Positions 6,390 through 13,150 of a stretch of DNA of 13,782 bases are shown here, in pieces. The first letter of the stretch is position 1, and each line of letters opens with the position of its first letter. Origin of the DNA: Spirochaetaceae bacterium (lineage in GTDB: Bacteria; Spirochaetota; Spirochaetia; Treponematales; Breznakiellaceae); NCBI GenBank assembly GCA_031269165.1, contig JAISZQ010000122.1, forward strand, positions 1-13,782. The letters are read 5' to 3'. Made by a program: the position numbers and the translations under genes. Under the pieces are notes generated by a model that searched no databases, had not been told where the DNA came from, and saw nothing but the letters and a program-made list of their open reading frames with translations.

Positions 6390-6390
6390 G

Positions 6391-6466
6391 GCCACCTGCC
6401 GTGGAGGCCCTTGGGCGTGTTGTGTGGGGAACGGGCATCGGCCCCCATTCTGGGGGAGCGGGGGCC
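6391..6466. repeat. Composite repeat module directly after hydB
   Basis: CCACCTGCCGTGGAGGC begins two bases after the hydB stop codon. It continues into a segment that, read in reverse complement, matches the order of the hydB insertion: CCCCAGAATGGGGG, GCCGATGCCCGTTCCC, ACACAACACGCCCAAGG. It is therefore an inverted relative of the block inside hydB. No gene is present. Confidence 0.75.
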
Positions 6467-6467
6467 C

Positions 6468-6890
6468 CGTCTGGATTGCTTCACCCTTCGGGTTCGCAAT
6501 GACGATGGTTCTCGCGTCATTGCGAGAGGGGCGCGTCATTGCGAGCGGAGCGAAGCAATCCAGCCGGGGGAGGCATTTACCCTGGATTGCTTCGTCGCTT
6601 CGCTCCTCGCAATGACGAGGCCGCCTCGCTAGGGCGGTCGTCATTGCGAGCGAGCTGCGTCATTGCGAGGGGGCCGCGTCATTGCGAGCGAAGCGAAGCA
6701 ATCCAGTGGGGAGGCATTCACCCTGGATTGCTTCACCCTTCGGGTTCGCAATGACGAGGCCGCCTCGCTAGGGCGGTTGTCATTGCGAGGGGGCCGCGTC
6801 ATTGCGAGCGAAGCGAAGCAATCCAGCCGGGGGAGGCATTTACCCTGGATTGCTTCGTCGCTTCGCTCCTCGCAATGACGAGGCCGCCTC
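6468..6890. repeat. Tandem cluster of CATTGCGAG palindromic elements
   Basis: After a right half element (6468-6504), three full elements start at 6534, 6677 and 6797. Each has CGTCATTGCGAGC, GAAGCAATCCAG, CTGGATTGCTTC and CGCAATGACGAGG, and they are joined by CCGCCTCGCTAGGGCGG linkers and extra left half arms. The last two starts are exactly 120 bases apart, indicating unit duplication. Right arms alternate between two endings (CGTCGCTTCGCTCCTCGCAA and ACCCTTCGGGTTCGCAA), so arms were shuffled. Short open frames on both strands are by-products of the repeats. Confidence 0.88.
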
Positions 6891-6896
6891 GACTAG

Positions 6897-7249
6897 TTAT
6901 CGATACATAACAGGCTTGGTTATCGATGCATAACAGGCTTAGTTATGTATCGATAACAGGCTTAGTTATGCATCGATAACAGGCTTAGTTATGTATCGAT
7001 AACAGGCTTAGTTATGCATCGATAACAGGCTTAGGGAGCGATACCTCCCAGGCTTAGGGCCGGACACGGCCCAGGCTTAGGGCCGGATGCGTCCCAGCCT
7101 TAGGTACGTATACGTACCAGGCTTAGGCGCGTATACGCGCCAGGCTTAGGCGCGTATACGCGCCAGGCTTAGGCGCGTATACGTCCCAGCCTTAGGGCCG
7201 GACGGCCGGATGCGGCCCAGGCTTAGGGGCGCATACGGAACAGGCTTAG
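6897..7249. repeat. 23-bp-period array: constant CAGGCTTAG plus variable palindromic 14-mer
   Basis: CAGGCTTAG (variants CAGGCTTGG, CAGCCTTAG) occurs at 6911, 6934, 6957, 6980, 7003, 7026, 7049, 7072, 7095, 7118, 7141, 7164, 7187, 7218 and 7241. Spacing is exactly 23 throughout except for one step of 31 (7187 to 7218), where 8 bases of GGCCGGAC-type sequence are duplicated. The intervening 14-mers differ widely but keep complementary ends: TTATCGATGCATAA, TTATGTATCGATAA, GGAGCGATACCTCC, GGCCGGACACGGCC, GTACGTATACGTAC and GCGCGTATACGCGC. Terminal units are less symmetrical. The array is flanked on both sides by CATTGCGAG elements. No family known to me matches it. Confidence 0.92.
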
Positions 7250-7252
7250 GCG

Positions 7253-7640
7253 GGTGTCATTGCGAGGGCGGAGCCCGAAGCAATCTAGACGGGGGAGGCC
7301 GTCACGCTGGATTGCTTCGCTTCGCTCGCAATGACGGGGGGTGACGGGCGCAACGACGCGGGAACCATCGTCATTGCGGGGCGCGTGGCGGGCATCGTCA
7401 TTGCGAACCCGAAGGGTGAAGCAATCCAGACGAAGGGCGTTGTCTGCTGGATTGCTTCGCCCGGCAATGTGCCGCTCGCTCGCAATGACGGGGGGTTCGG
7501 CTCGGCAATGACGGGAGGGGCGTGCCTCCCCCCGAAGGGGGGCCGGGGGGTGTCGTGGTGCGATAGGCCCAAGGGCCTCCACGGCAGGTGGCTGGGGGGC
7601 GTTGCGGGGGTGTCCCCCGCTGAGGGGGGTAGCGGAAAAG
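7253..7640. repeat. CATTGCGAG elements and composite modules upstream of hydA
   Basis: A full CATTGCGAG element (7257-7336) abuts the last unit of the 23-bp array. A second, nested one with split arms spans ~7368-7490. Then come CCCCCCGAAGGGGGGCC (about 7530-7547) and AAGGGCCTCCACGGCAGGTGG (about 7571-7591), the reverse complement of the module found after hydB and in the hydB insertion. The frame of hydA happens to stay open back to 7331 through this repeat DNA, but nothing suggests it is translated. Confidence 0.8.
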
Positions 7641-7691
7641 CCGCAGGCTTTGAAGCGAGGGGGGAGACGTTCCCCCTCATACTATATTTAT

Positions 7692-7702
7692 GGAGGATGA
7701 TG
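7692..7702 (+). promoter_or_regulatory. Ribosome binding site that fixes the hydA start
   Basis: GGAGG at 7692-7696 is followed by three overlapping in-phase ATG codons (7697, 7700, 7703). The ATG at 7703 has 6-base spacing and gives MDYMTIDGVVVP, the normal start of an N-terminal [2Fe-2S] domain. The ATG at 7712 is a less likely alternative (15-base spacing). This rules out the longer frame starting at 7331. Confidence 0.75.
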
Positions 7703-9454
7703 ATGGATTACATGACGATTGATGGGGTGGTGGTGCCGATTGAGGGGGAGAAGAATGTGCTGGAGGTGATACGGAAGGCGGGGATTGAGATGCCGACGTT
7801 TTGCTACTACAGCGATCTTTCTGTGTATGGGGCGTGCCGGATGTGTGTGGTCGAGACGGGGGTGGGGCGGGTCGCGATTGAGGCGTCTTGTTCGACGCCG
7901 CCTGTGGCGGGGATGGTGGTGCGGACGAATACGGGGCGGTTGCGGCGGTATCGTACGCTGATTCTGGAGTTGTTGCTTTCGAGTCATTGTCGGGACTGCA
8001 CGAGTTGTCCGAAGGACCGGAAGTGTCGGTTGCAGGATTTGGCTTCGCGGTTCAAGGTGAGGACGGGGCGCTTTGAGAACACGGCGGCGGAGAGTCTGAT
8101 TGATGATTCTTCGTTCTGCATTACGCGGGACGCGCATAAGTGTATTCTCTGCGGGGATTGTGTGCGGGTCTGCAATGAGATTCAGGGGGTCGGGGCGATT
8201 GAGTTTACGGGGCGGGGTTCGAATATGCGGGTGAGTGCGCCGTTTGATATGCCGATTGCGGAGTCTGCGTGTGTTGGTTGTGGGCAGTGTTCGGCGGTCT
8301 GTCCAACGGGGGCGCTCACGGTGCGGGACGATACAGCGGCGGTTTGGCGGGCGCTTGATGATGCGGCGGCGCTTGTCAGTGTGCAGGTGGCCCCGGCGGT
8401 GCGGGCGGCGATTGCCAAGGAGTTTGGGATGCACGAGGACTCTAACGCGATTGGCCGTATCTTCGCGGCGTTGCGGCGGCTGGGTTTCGATCGGGTGTAC
8501 GACACGGCGACGGGCGCGGACTTGACGGTTATCGAGGAGGGGGCGGAACTGGTGCGGCGGTTGCAGGACGGGAAGGCGCATGAGTGGCCGCTCTTTTCGT
8601 CGTGTTGTCCGGCGTGGGTGCAGTTTGTTGAGAAGGAGTATCCGGCGCTTCTGGGGGATCTTTCGAGTTGCAAGAGTCCGATGCAGATGTTCGCTTCGGT
8701 GATACGGGAGACGGAAAAGGCGGTGGTGGCTACGGGCGAGGCGGACGGGGCGCGTGGGGGCGCGGCGGACGGGGGCGCGGCGCGGGGGTACGCGAGGCAC
8801 GTTCATGTGGCGGTGATGCCGTGCACGGCGAAGAAGTTCGAGGCGGCCCGCGCGGAGTTTAAGGCGGAGGGGGAGCCTGCGGTAGACTATGTGATCACGA
8901 CGGGGGAGCTTATTCAGATGATCCGTGAGGCGGGTATTGTCTTTGACGCGCTGGTCCCGGAGTTAGCCGACCGTCCCTTTGGCGAGGCGAGCGGCGGCGG
9001 GGTTATTTTCGGGGTGTCGGGCGGTGTGACGGAGGCGGCGTTGCGCTCCATCGCGGAGGACAAGTCTCCGCAGGCCCTCATGCGGATTGCCTACACCGGG
9101 GTGCGCGGCATGGAGGGGATCAAGGAGGCGCAGGTGACGGTGGGGGATCGTGTCGTGCGGATCGCGGTGGTGAGCGGTCTGCAAAACGTCCGCGAGATTA
9201 TCCGGCGGATCAAGGCGGGCGAGCGGTATGATTTTGTCGAGGTGATGAGTTGTCGCGGCGGCTGTGTTTCAGGCGGCGGCCAGCCTTTCGCGGCAAGCGC
9301 GGACAAGGAGGGGCGGAGCAGGAATCTGTATGCGCGGGACAAGCGGGCTCCGTTCCCCAGTTCCGAGCGGAATCCGGTGGTGCGGGAGTTGTACGAGCGC
9401 GGTGTGCTGAAGGGTCGGGCGCACGAGTTGTTGCATGTGGATTATCGGGGGTAG
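7703..9454 (+). CDS. hydA: [FeFe] hydrogenase catalytic subunit HydA / HndD-like
   Basis: The 583-residue enzyme, close to HndD-type length, interconverts H2 with protons and electrons. The N-terminal plant-type [2Fe-2S] domain has C34, C45, C48 and C63. The His-ligated cluster is H95-x3-C99-x2-C102-x5-C108. Two [4Fe-4S] clusters follow: C147, C150, C153, C157 and C190, C193, C196, C200. The H-cluster motifs are FSSCCPAW (C301 as proton-relay Cys, C302 as ligand), MPCTAKK (C374) and EVMSCRGGCVSGGGQP (C517, C521), so all catalytic residues are present. Between the first two motifs, the loop that usually reads like YYAEKxGIDPE is replaced by an Ala/Gly/Asp-rich tandem repeat. There is no extra C-terminal [2Fe-2S] domain as in the Thermotoga enzyme. 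HydC and HydB, 1.3 kb upstream, are its expected partners. The 5' half is unusually G-rich in codon choice. Confidence 0.94.
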   Translation: MDYMTIDGVVVPIEGEKNVLEVIRKAGIEMPTFCYYSDLSVYGACRMCVVETGVGRVAIEASCSTPPVAGMVVRTNTGRLRRYRTLILELLLSSHCRDCTSCPKDRKCRLQDLASRFKVRTGRFENTAAESLIDDSSFCITRDAHKCILCGDCVRVCNEIQGVGAIEFTGRGSNMRVSAPFDMPIAESACVGCGQCSAVCPTGALTVRDDTAAVWRALDDAAALVSVQVAPAVRAAIAKEFGMHEDSNAIGRIFAALRRLGFDRVYDTATGADLTVIEEGAELVRRLQDGKAHEWPLFSSCCPAWVQFVEKEYPALLGDLSSCKSPMQMFASVIRETEKAVVATGEADGARGGAADGGAARGYARHVHVAVMPCTAKKFEAARAEFKAEGEPAVDYVITTGELIQMIREAGIVFDALVPELADRPFGEASGGGVIFGVSGGVTEAALRSIAEDKSPQALMRIAYTGVRGMEGIKEAQVTVGDRVVRIAVVSGLQNVREIIRRIKAGERYDFVEVMSCRGGCVSGGGQPFAASADKEGRSRNLYARDKRAPFPSSERNPVVRELYERGVLKGRAHELLHVDYRG

Positions 9455-9811
9455 GGGAGCGTGGGGGACGTCATTGCGATGTGAAAAGAAGTTGACTGGG
9501 AGGTGGTCGTGGCGGAAGCGACCAAGCCGGTACCGGCGGGGATGGTCTATACGTTATCTTGGGGCAGCCCCCGCCCGGCTGGAATGGGTTCGGAAGCGCC
9601 TTTCTCGCCCCAATTCACGTTTTTCTCCGTGTTTCCACCAGGCTAACCGGGGCAAAGCCCCCGGTTAGCCGACAAAAACGGCGGCCCATCGTTGGTCGAT
9701 GGCCTCAGGAGAAACCCGTCCAATACGGCAACGTAAAGTTTTGAAATCGGAATTATCGTTTCCCCCGCTGCTTACCTTTTATCTTTTATCTTTTACCTTT
9801 ATAATAGAAAT
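9455..9811. other. Gene-free region between hydA and the TPR gene
   Basis: No complete gene is supported. A start-less open frame (9485-9646; EVDWEVVVAEATKPVPAGMV and onward) looks faintly protein-like but has no family or ribosome binding site. A strong hairpin lies at 9641-9670. TTTGAAATCGGAATT at 9740-9754 is shared with the hydC upstream region. T-rich 7-base repeats (TTTTATC, TTTTATC, TTTTACC; 9777-9797) lead into TATAAT (9800-9805), only 6 bases before the TPR ATG. Confidence 0.45.
9641..9670. terminator. Strong GC-rich hairpin, possible terminator after hydA
   Basis: GGCTAACCGGGGC (9641-9653) pairs with GCCCCCGGTTAGCC (9657-9670) around an AAA loop with one bulged base. It lies ~190 bases after the hydA stop codon. 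No T-run follows directly on either strand, so classical intrinsic termination is uncertain. It may instead be a factor-dependent pause site or a palindromic repeat. Confidence 0.4.
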
Positions 9812-11866
9812 ATGGCTGGGAGGTTTTTCCGGGGGGCGGCGTTTTTGACGGTTGCCGCATTGCTCTGCACCGCGTTGCTCGGCATCGCGCCGCCGCTGGA
9901 CGCGCAAACGAAACAGGATGCCGTTTTCTCCTACCACGAGGGCCGCGCCTTTATGATGGACGGCGATTATTACGGTGCCGCGCAGTCGTTCCTCGAAGGG
10001 TTGAAAGTGAATCCCGCCCATGCCGAGGCCACCGCGTCTCTTGCCGAATGTTACTACTATCTGGGCGAGTATGAGGAGGCGCTGGGCTGGGTGCGGAAGG
10101 CTCGCGTTCTTGCCCGCGCCAATCTGGATACGGCTAACCTCGAAGCGTTCATCCTCGCCGCGATAGGGCAGTTGGACGAGGCCGAGGGCGTTCTCAAGAC
10201 GGTGTTGCAAGCCGAGCCGTACAACAAGGAGGCGCTGTTTGTTCAGGGCGAGATCGACATGGCACGGGGACGGAATGGGGACGCGCTCATACGTTACCGT
10301 GAGGCGGTGCGGCGTTATCCTGACGACCGGCGGCTTCTCCTTTCGCTGGCTCTCGTCTCGCTTTCGCTGAACGACTACCCCAACGCGCAGGGCTACATCG
10401 ACCGGGCTATGACCGCCCATCCCGACGATTACCGGGTCTATTATTATGCCGCATGGCTTTCGGCCCGCCGGGGGGATGTCGGGGCGGCCGCCGCGTATGT
10501 TGAGAAGGCCCTTTATTACAAGGAAGATTTTGCCCCGGCACTTGCCCTGCTCACCGTGTTGCGGTACCGGACGGGGGAATATGAGGAAGCGGTAAGGCTT
10601 GCGGACGGCCGGATTGCCGCGAACCGCAACGATACCTACGCGCACTACCTCAAGGGCCTCTCCCTCTGGCGGCTGGGAGAAGCCGACCCCACCACCGCCG
10701 AGGCCCATTTCCGCGAAGCCCGTGCCGCTCTCGACACGGTTCTCACGATAAACGGTGATAACGATGACGAGTTTGCCCGCGCCCTGCTTGAAGAGATCCT
10801 GTTGCGGAGTACCAGTCTCGAAGATCCATCCCGCGCCCGTTATGCGGCATGGCATTTCCGCCGCGCCGCCGATTTCAGGCAGCGTAATTTAAGCGACGAG
10901 GCGCTTTTTGAATACCGGCGCGGCCTCCGCCTCAACCCCTACGCCGCCGAACGCCGCGATTACGCCGAAACGCTCCGCTTCAAGGGGTATACCGGGGCTT
11001 ATCTCAACGAGTTGCTCTTCATCAAGGAATTGCGCGGCACGGAGGATGCGGACATCGACGACGCGATAGAGACGTACACTGCCCTGAACCGCGAGGCGTT
11101 GCCGCTCAAATACCAGATCGGCATCGAGGAATTGTCCCGGCACTGGCAGATCGCGCTATACACGATAGATGCCGAGGACGCGCCGCCGTCCGCCTATCAC
11201 ACGGATAACGCCGTGGTTGCCGCCGTCTACCTCAAAGACGTGCTCGTCCATGACCGGAACATTGCCCCAGGCGGCGAGGCGGCCGTGCGCCGCTCGTCCT
11301 TTGCCGACGCATTCCGCGCGTCCCGCACCCGGGGAGACGACTATTTTCTCATCATCGCCCTCGACGAAAACGAGCGGGACCTCCTTCTCAAGGCCACGCT
11401 CTACGCCTCGCGCACGGGAACCGAACTCAAGACCTTCACCGCCTACCGTTCCGGCGAAAACCGTCTGCGAAACGCCGCCCGCGCCGTCACCGATCAGTTG
11501 AACGCTGTCCTTCCTTTCCGCGCCTCCCTCATCCGCCGCAACGCCAACATCGCCGTCATCGACAAGGGCCGCATCGACGGCGTAACTCAGGATTCCGAGT
11601 ACGAAGTCGTCAAACAGGGAACGGCAGAAATTGCCACAGACGGGGTCGCGCTGAAATACGGGGAGAGCGTCGTTGTCGGCACCTTCAAGCCCACCCAAAT
11701 CGACGAGGAAGTCTCCCTGGGAATCCTCACCCGCCGAGGTTTTTTCGACCGCCTCGCCGTGGGAGACGACGTAATCCTCCAGCCAAGACTTGAGCAAGCC
11801 CCCGCGCAACCCGCTACCCCGCGCGTCGGTCCCGAACTTCAGGCGTTGTTACGGACATTGCGGTAG
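9812..11866 (+). CDS. Secreted tetratricopeptide repeat (TPR) protein
   Basis: The 684-residue protein begins with a signal peptide (hydrophobic core FLTVAALLCTALLGIAP) with probable cleavage after LDA near residue 31, which points to the periplasm or outer-membrane periphery. Residues ~36-400 are an array of TPR helices. Examples are AFMMDGDYYGAAQSFLEGLK with NPAHAEA, ECYYYLGEYEEALGWVRKAR, and RYREAVRRYPDDRRLLLSLA. TPR arrays hold protein partners and build complexes. The C-terminal ~200 residues are beta-rich and contain IAVIDKGRIDGVTQDSEYEV, a Gly-Asp-Gly turn pattern seen in some envelope-assembly proteins, and end in a Pro-rich tail. Similar large TPR proteins with a unique C-terminus are common in spirochaetes. 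No good ribosome binding site precedes the ATG, and a TATAAT lies 6 bases upstream, so a near-leaderless transcript is possible. Codon use is C-rich, unlike hydA. Partner and function are unknown. Confidence 0.85.
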   Translation: MAGRFFRGAAFLTVAALLCTALLGIAPPLDAQTKQDAVFSYHEGRAFMMDGDYYGAAQSFLEGLKVNPAHAEATASLAECYYYLGEYEEALGWVRKARVLARANLDTANLEAFILAAIGQLDEAEGVLKTVLQAEPYNKEALFVQGEIDMARGRNGDALIRYREAVRRYPDDRRLLLSLALVSLSLNDYPNAQGYIDRAMTAHPDDYRVYYYAAWLSARRGDVGAAAAYVEKALYYKEDFAPALALLTVLRYRTGEYEEAVRLADGRIAANRNDTYAHYLKGLSLWRLGEADPTTAEAHFREARAALDTVLTINGDNDDEFARALLEEILLRSTSLEDPSRARYAAWHFRRAADFRQRNLSDEALFEYRRGLRLNPYAAERRDYAETLRFKGYTGAYLNELLFIKELRGTEDADIDDAIETYTALNREALPLKYQIGIEELSRHWQIALYTIDAEDAPPSAYHTDNAVVAAVYLKDVLVHDRNIAPGGEAAVRRSSFADAFRASRTRGDDYFLIIALDENERDLLLKATLYASRTGTELKTFTAYRSGENRLRNAARAVTDQLNAVLPFRASLIRRNANIAVIDKGRIDGVTQDSEYEVVKQGTAEIATDGVALKYGESVVVGTFKPTQIDEEVSLGILTRRGFFDRLAVGDDVILQPRLEQAPAQPATPRVGPELQALLRTLR

Positions 11867-11890
11867 GCGAAGCCATGCTATTGAGCACTA

Positions 11891-12060
11891 TTTACTTTGA
11901 CGGCGTGTCGATGGGCAGGGGGAATCTCTGGCACCATTTATTTTGATGGCGTGTCGATGTGCCGGGGAAATCTTTAACACTATTTACTTTGATGGCGTGT
12001 CGATGGGCCGGGAGAATCTTTGGCATCATTTACTTTGATGGCGTGTCGATATGCCGGGTG
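11891..12060. repeat. 46-bp tandem repeat array (about 3.7 units)
   Basis: Units begin with TTTACTTTGA or TTTATTTTGA at 11891, 11937, 11983 and 12029, exactly 46 bases apart. Each then reads GGCGTGTCGAT and a G-rich stretch with AATCT. The units differ at several positions, so the array is not very recent. A 46-base period is not a multiple of three, so it does not encode a repeat protein. It begins 24 bases after the TPR stop codon and runs into the long inverted repeat at 12053. Confidence 0.9.
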
Positions 12061-12177
12061 AACACCACCTACAGGCGGCTGTGCTACCGGCGCAACGTAC
12101 TGTCTCAAGGCGGCGTATTACCGCAGACAGATACTGACTAGGGTAGCAATGCCGCCTTACGGTGGTGTTCACCCGGC
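12053..12177. repeat. 125-bp rod-like inverted repeat with nested stems
   Basis: Arms 12053-12088 and 12142-12177 are each 36 bases and pair at 31 positions. They contain GCCGGGTGAACACCACC opposite GGTGGTGTTCACCCGGC. Inside the loop, GTACTGTCT (12097-12105) pairs with AGACAGATAC (12125-12134) with one bulge, and GCGG (12110-12113) pairs with CCGC (12121-12124). The whole element can thus form one long cruciform or RNA hairpin. It could be a MITE-like element or a structured RNA. It encodes no convincing protein. Confidence 0.75.
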
Positions 12178-12433
12178 CGGAACGATAACACCGAATAGCA
12201 CGCCTCCTTTGGGCGGGTACCGTTTAGCGAGCGGCTGCCGACGGGGACAACCACACCACACGGCACGCTTCTTGGGACGGGTACCGTTTAGTGAGCGGTT
12301 GCCAAGCGGGAGAGCAACACCAACGAGCACGCTTCCTTTGGGCGGGTACTGTTTAGAGATCGGTTGCCGAGCGGGAGAGTAACACCAACGAGCACGCCTC
12401 CTTTGGGCGGATACCGTTTAGCGAGTGGTCCCA

Positions 12434-12514
12434 CGTCATTGCGAACCCGGAGGGTGAAGCAATCCAGAAGGAGCGGTCTCCCTACTGGATTGCTTCTCTT
12501 CGCTCGCAATGACG
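12434..12514. repeat. CATTGCGAG element inside the 60-65-bp array (first)
   Basis: A full palindrome (CGTCATTGCGAAC, GAAGCAATCCAG, CTGGATTGCTTC, CGCTCGCAATGACG) replaces the middle of one 60-65-bp unit, starting 18 bases after the GTTTAG at 12416 and ending before GGGCGGGTACTGTTTAG. Confidence 0.88.
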
Positions 12515-12859
12515 GACGGGGGCGGGTACTGTTTAGAAATCGGTTGCCGATGGGGAAACAACACCGCAAAGCACGCCTCTGGGCGGGTGCCGTTTAGAGA
12601 GCGCTTGCCGAGCGGGAGAGCAACACCAACGAGCACGCTTCCTTTGGGCGGATACCGTTTAGCGAGCGGTTGCCGAGCAGGAGAGTAACACCAACCGCCT
12701 CCTTTGGGCGGGTACCTTTTAGAAATCGGTTGCCAAGCGGGAGAGTAACACCACAGAGCGCGCCTCTGGGCGGGTGCCGTTTAGAGAGCGCTTGCCGACA
12801 GAGATAGCCACACCACACGGCACGCCCTTTGGGGCGGGAACTGTTTAGTGGACGGCAAC

Positions 12860-12982
12860 CGTCATTGCGAGGCGCGAGCGGCACCACGTCATTGCGAACC
12901 CGGAGGGTGAAGCAATCCAGAAGGGGCGGTCTCCCTACTGGATTGCTTCGCTCGGCAATGTGCCGCCTGCTCGCAATGACGG
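12860..12982. repeat. CATTGCGAG element inside the 60-65-bp array (second, with extra half arm)
   Basis: This second copy sits at the equivalent position of another unit (17 bases after the GTTTAG at 12843). Its core closely matches the first copy, including AGAAGG-GCGGTCTCCCTA in the centre. It carries an additional left half (12860-12876) and an inserted GGCAATGTGCCGCC segment in the right arm. Confidence 0.85.
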
Positions 12983-13150
12983 ACGGGGGGCAGGTGCCGT
13001 TTAGGAATCAGTTGCCGATCGGGAGAGCAACACCACAAAGCACGCCTCTGGGCGGATGCTGTTTAGAAATCGGTTGCCGATCGGGAGAGCAACACCACAG
13101 AGCACGCCCTTTGGAACGGGTACTGTTTAGAGAGTGGCACCAACGGGGAT

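Larger units (their letters stand above)
12196..13150. repeat. 60-65-bp tandem repeat array (about 13 units), interrupted twice
   Basis: The landmark GTTTAG (once TTTTAG) falls at 12222, 12286, 12351, 12416, 12531, 12592, 12657, 12717, 12779, 12843, 12999, 13061 and 13125. Uninterrupted spacing is 60-65. A typical unit runs GTTTAGCGAGCGGTTGCC, GAGCGGGAGAGTAACACC, AACGAGCACGCCTCCTTTGG, GCGGGTACC. Possible short stems are GTTG/CAAC and CGCC/GGCG. Indels sit mainly in the AACGAGCACGCC part. The two long steps (12416-12531, 12843-12999) contain CATTGCGAG elements. No gene is supported across this ~950-base stretch. Confidence 0.9.

Noticed and set aside
4937..6520. 527-codon open frame on the minus strand opposite hydB
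   Set aside because: It mirrors hydB codon structure, spans repeat DNA and shows no domain. It is a GC-rich shadow of the real gene.
6897..7249. CRISPR array
   Set aside because: The constant block is only 9 bases and the variable part 14 bases. The variable parts are palindromic and partly repeated, unlike spacers, and no cas gene is present.
7331..7702. N-terminal extension of HydA
   Set aside because: The frame is open, but it runs through CATTGCGAG and composite repeats. GGAGG at 7692 and the normal domain start MDYMTIDG at 7703 define the gene better.
7688..8806. 372-codon Arg/Pro/His-rich minus-strand frame opposite hydA
   Set aside because: The composition is the complement of G-rich hydA codons. 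It has no RBS or motif.
9485..9646. A small gene between hydA and the TPR gene
   Set aside because: There is no start codon with an RBS and no recognised family. It ends inside the GC-rich hairpin and at most is a remnant.
11891..13150. CRISPR or protein-coding tandem repeats
   Set aside because: The units are contiguous with no unique spacers. The periods (46; 60-65 with indels) are not kept as multiples of three, and stop codons and missing RBSs argue against coding.
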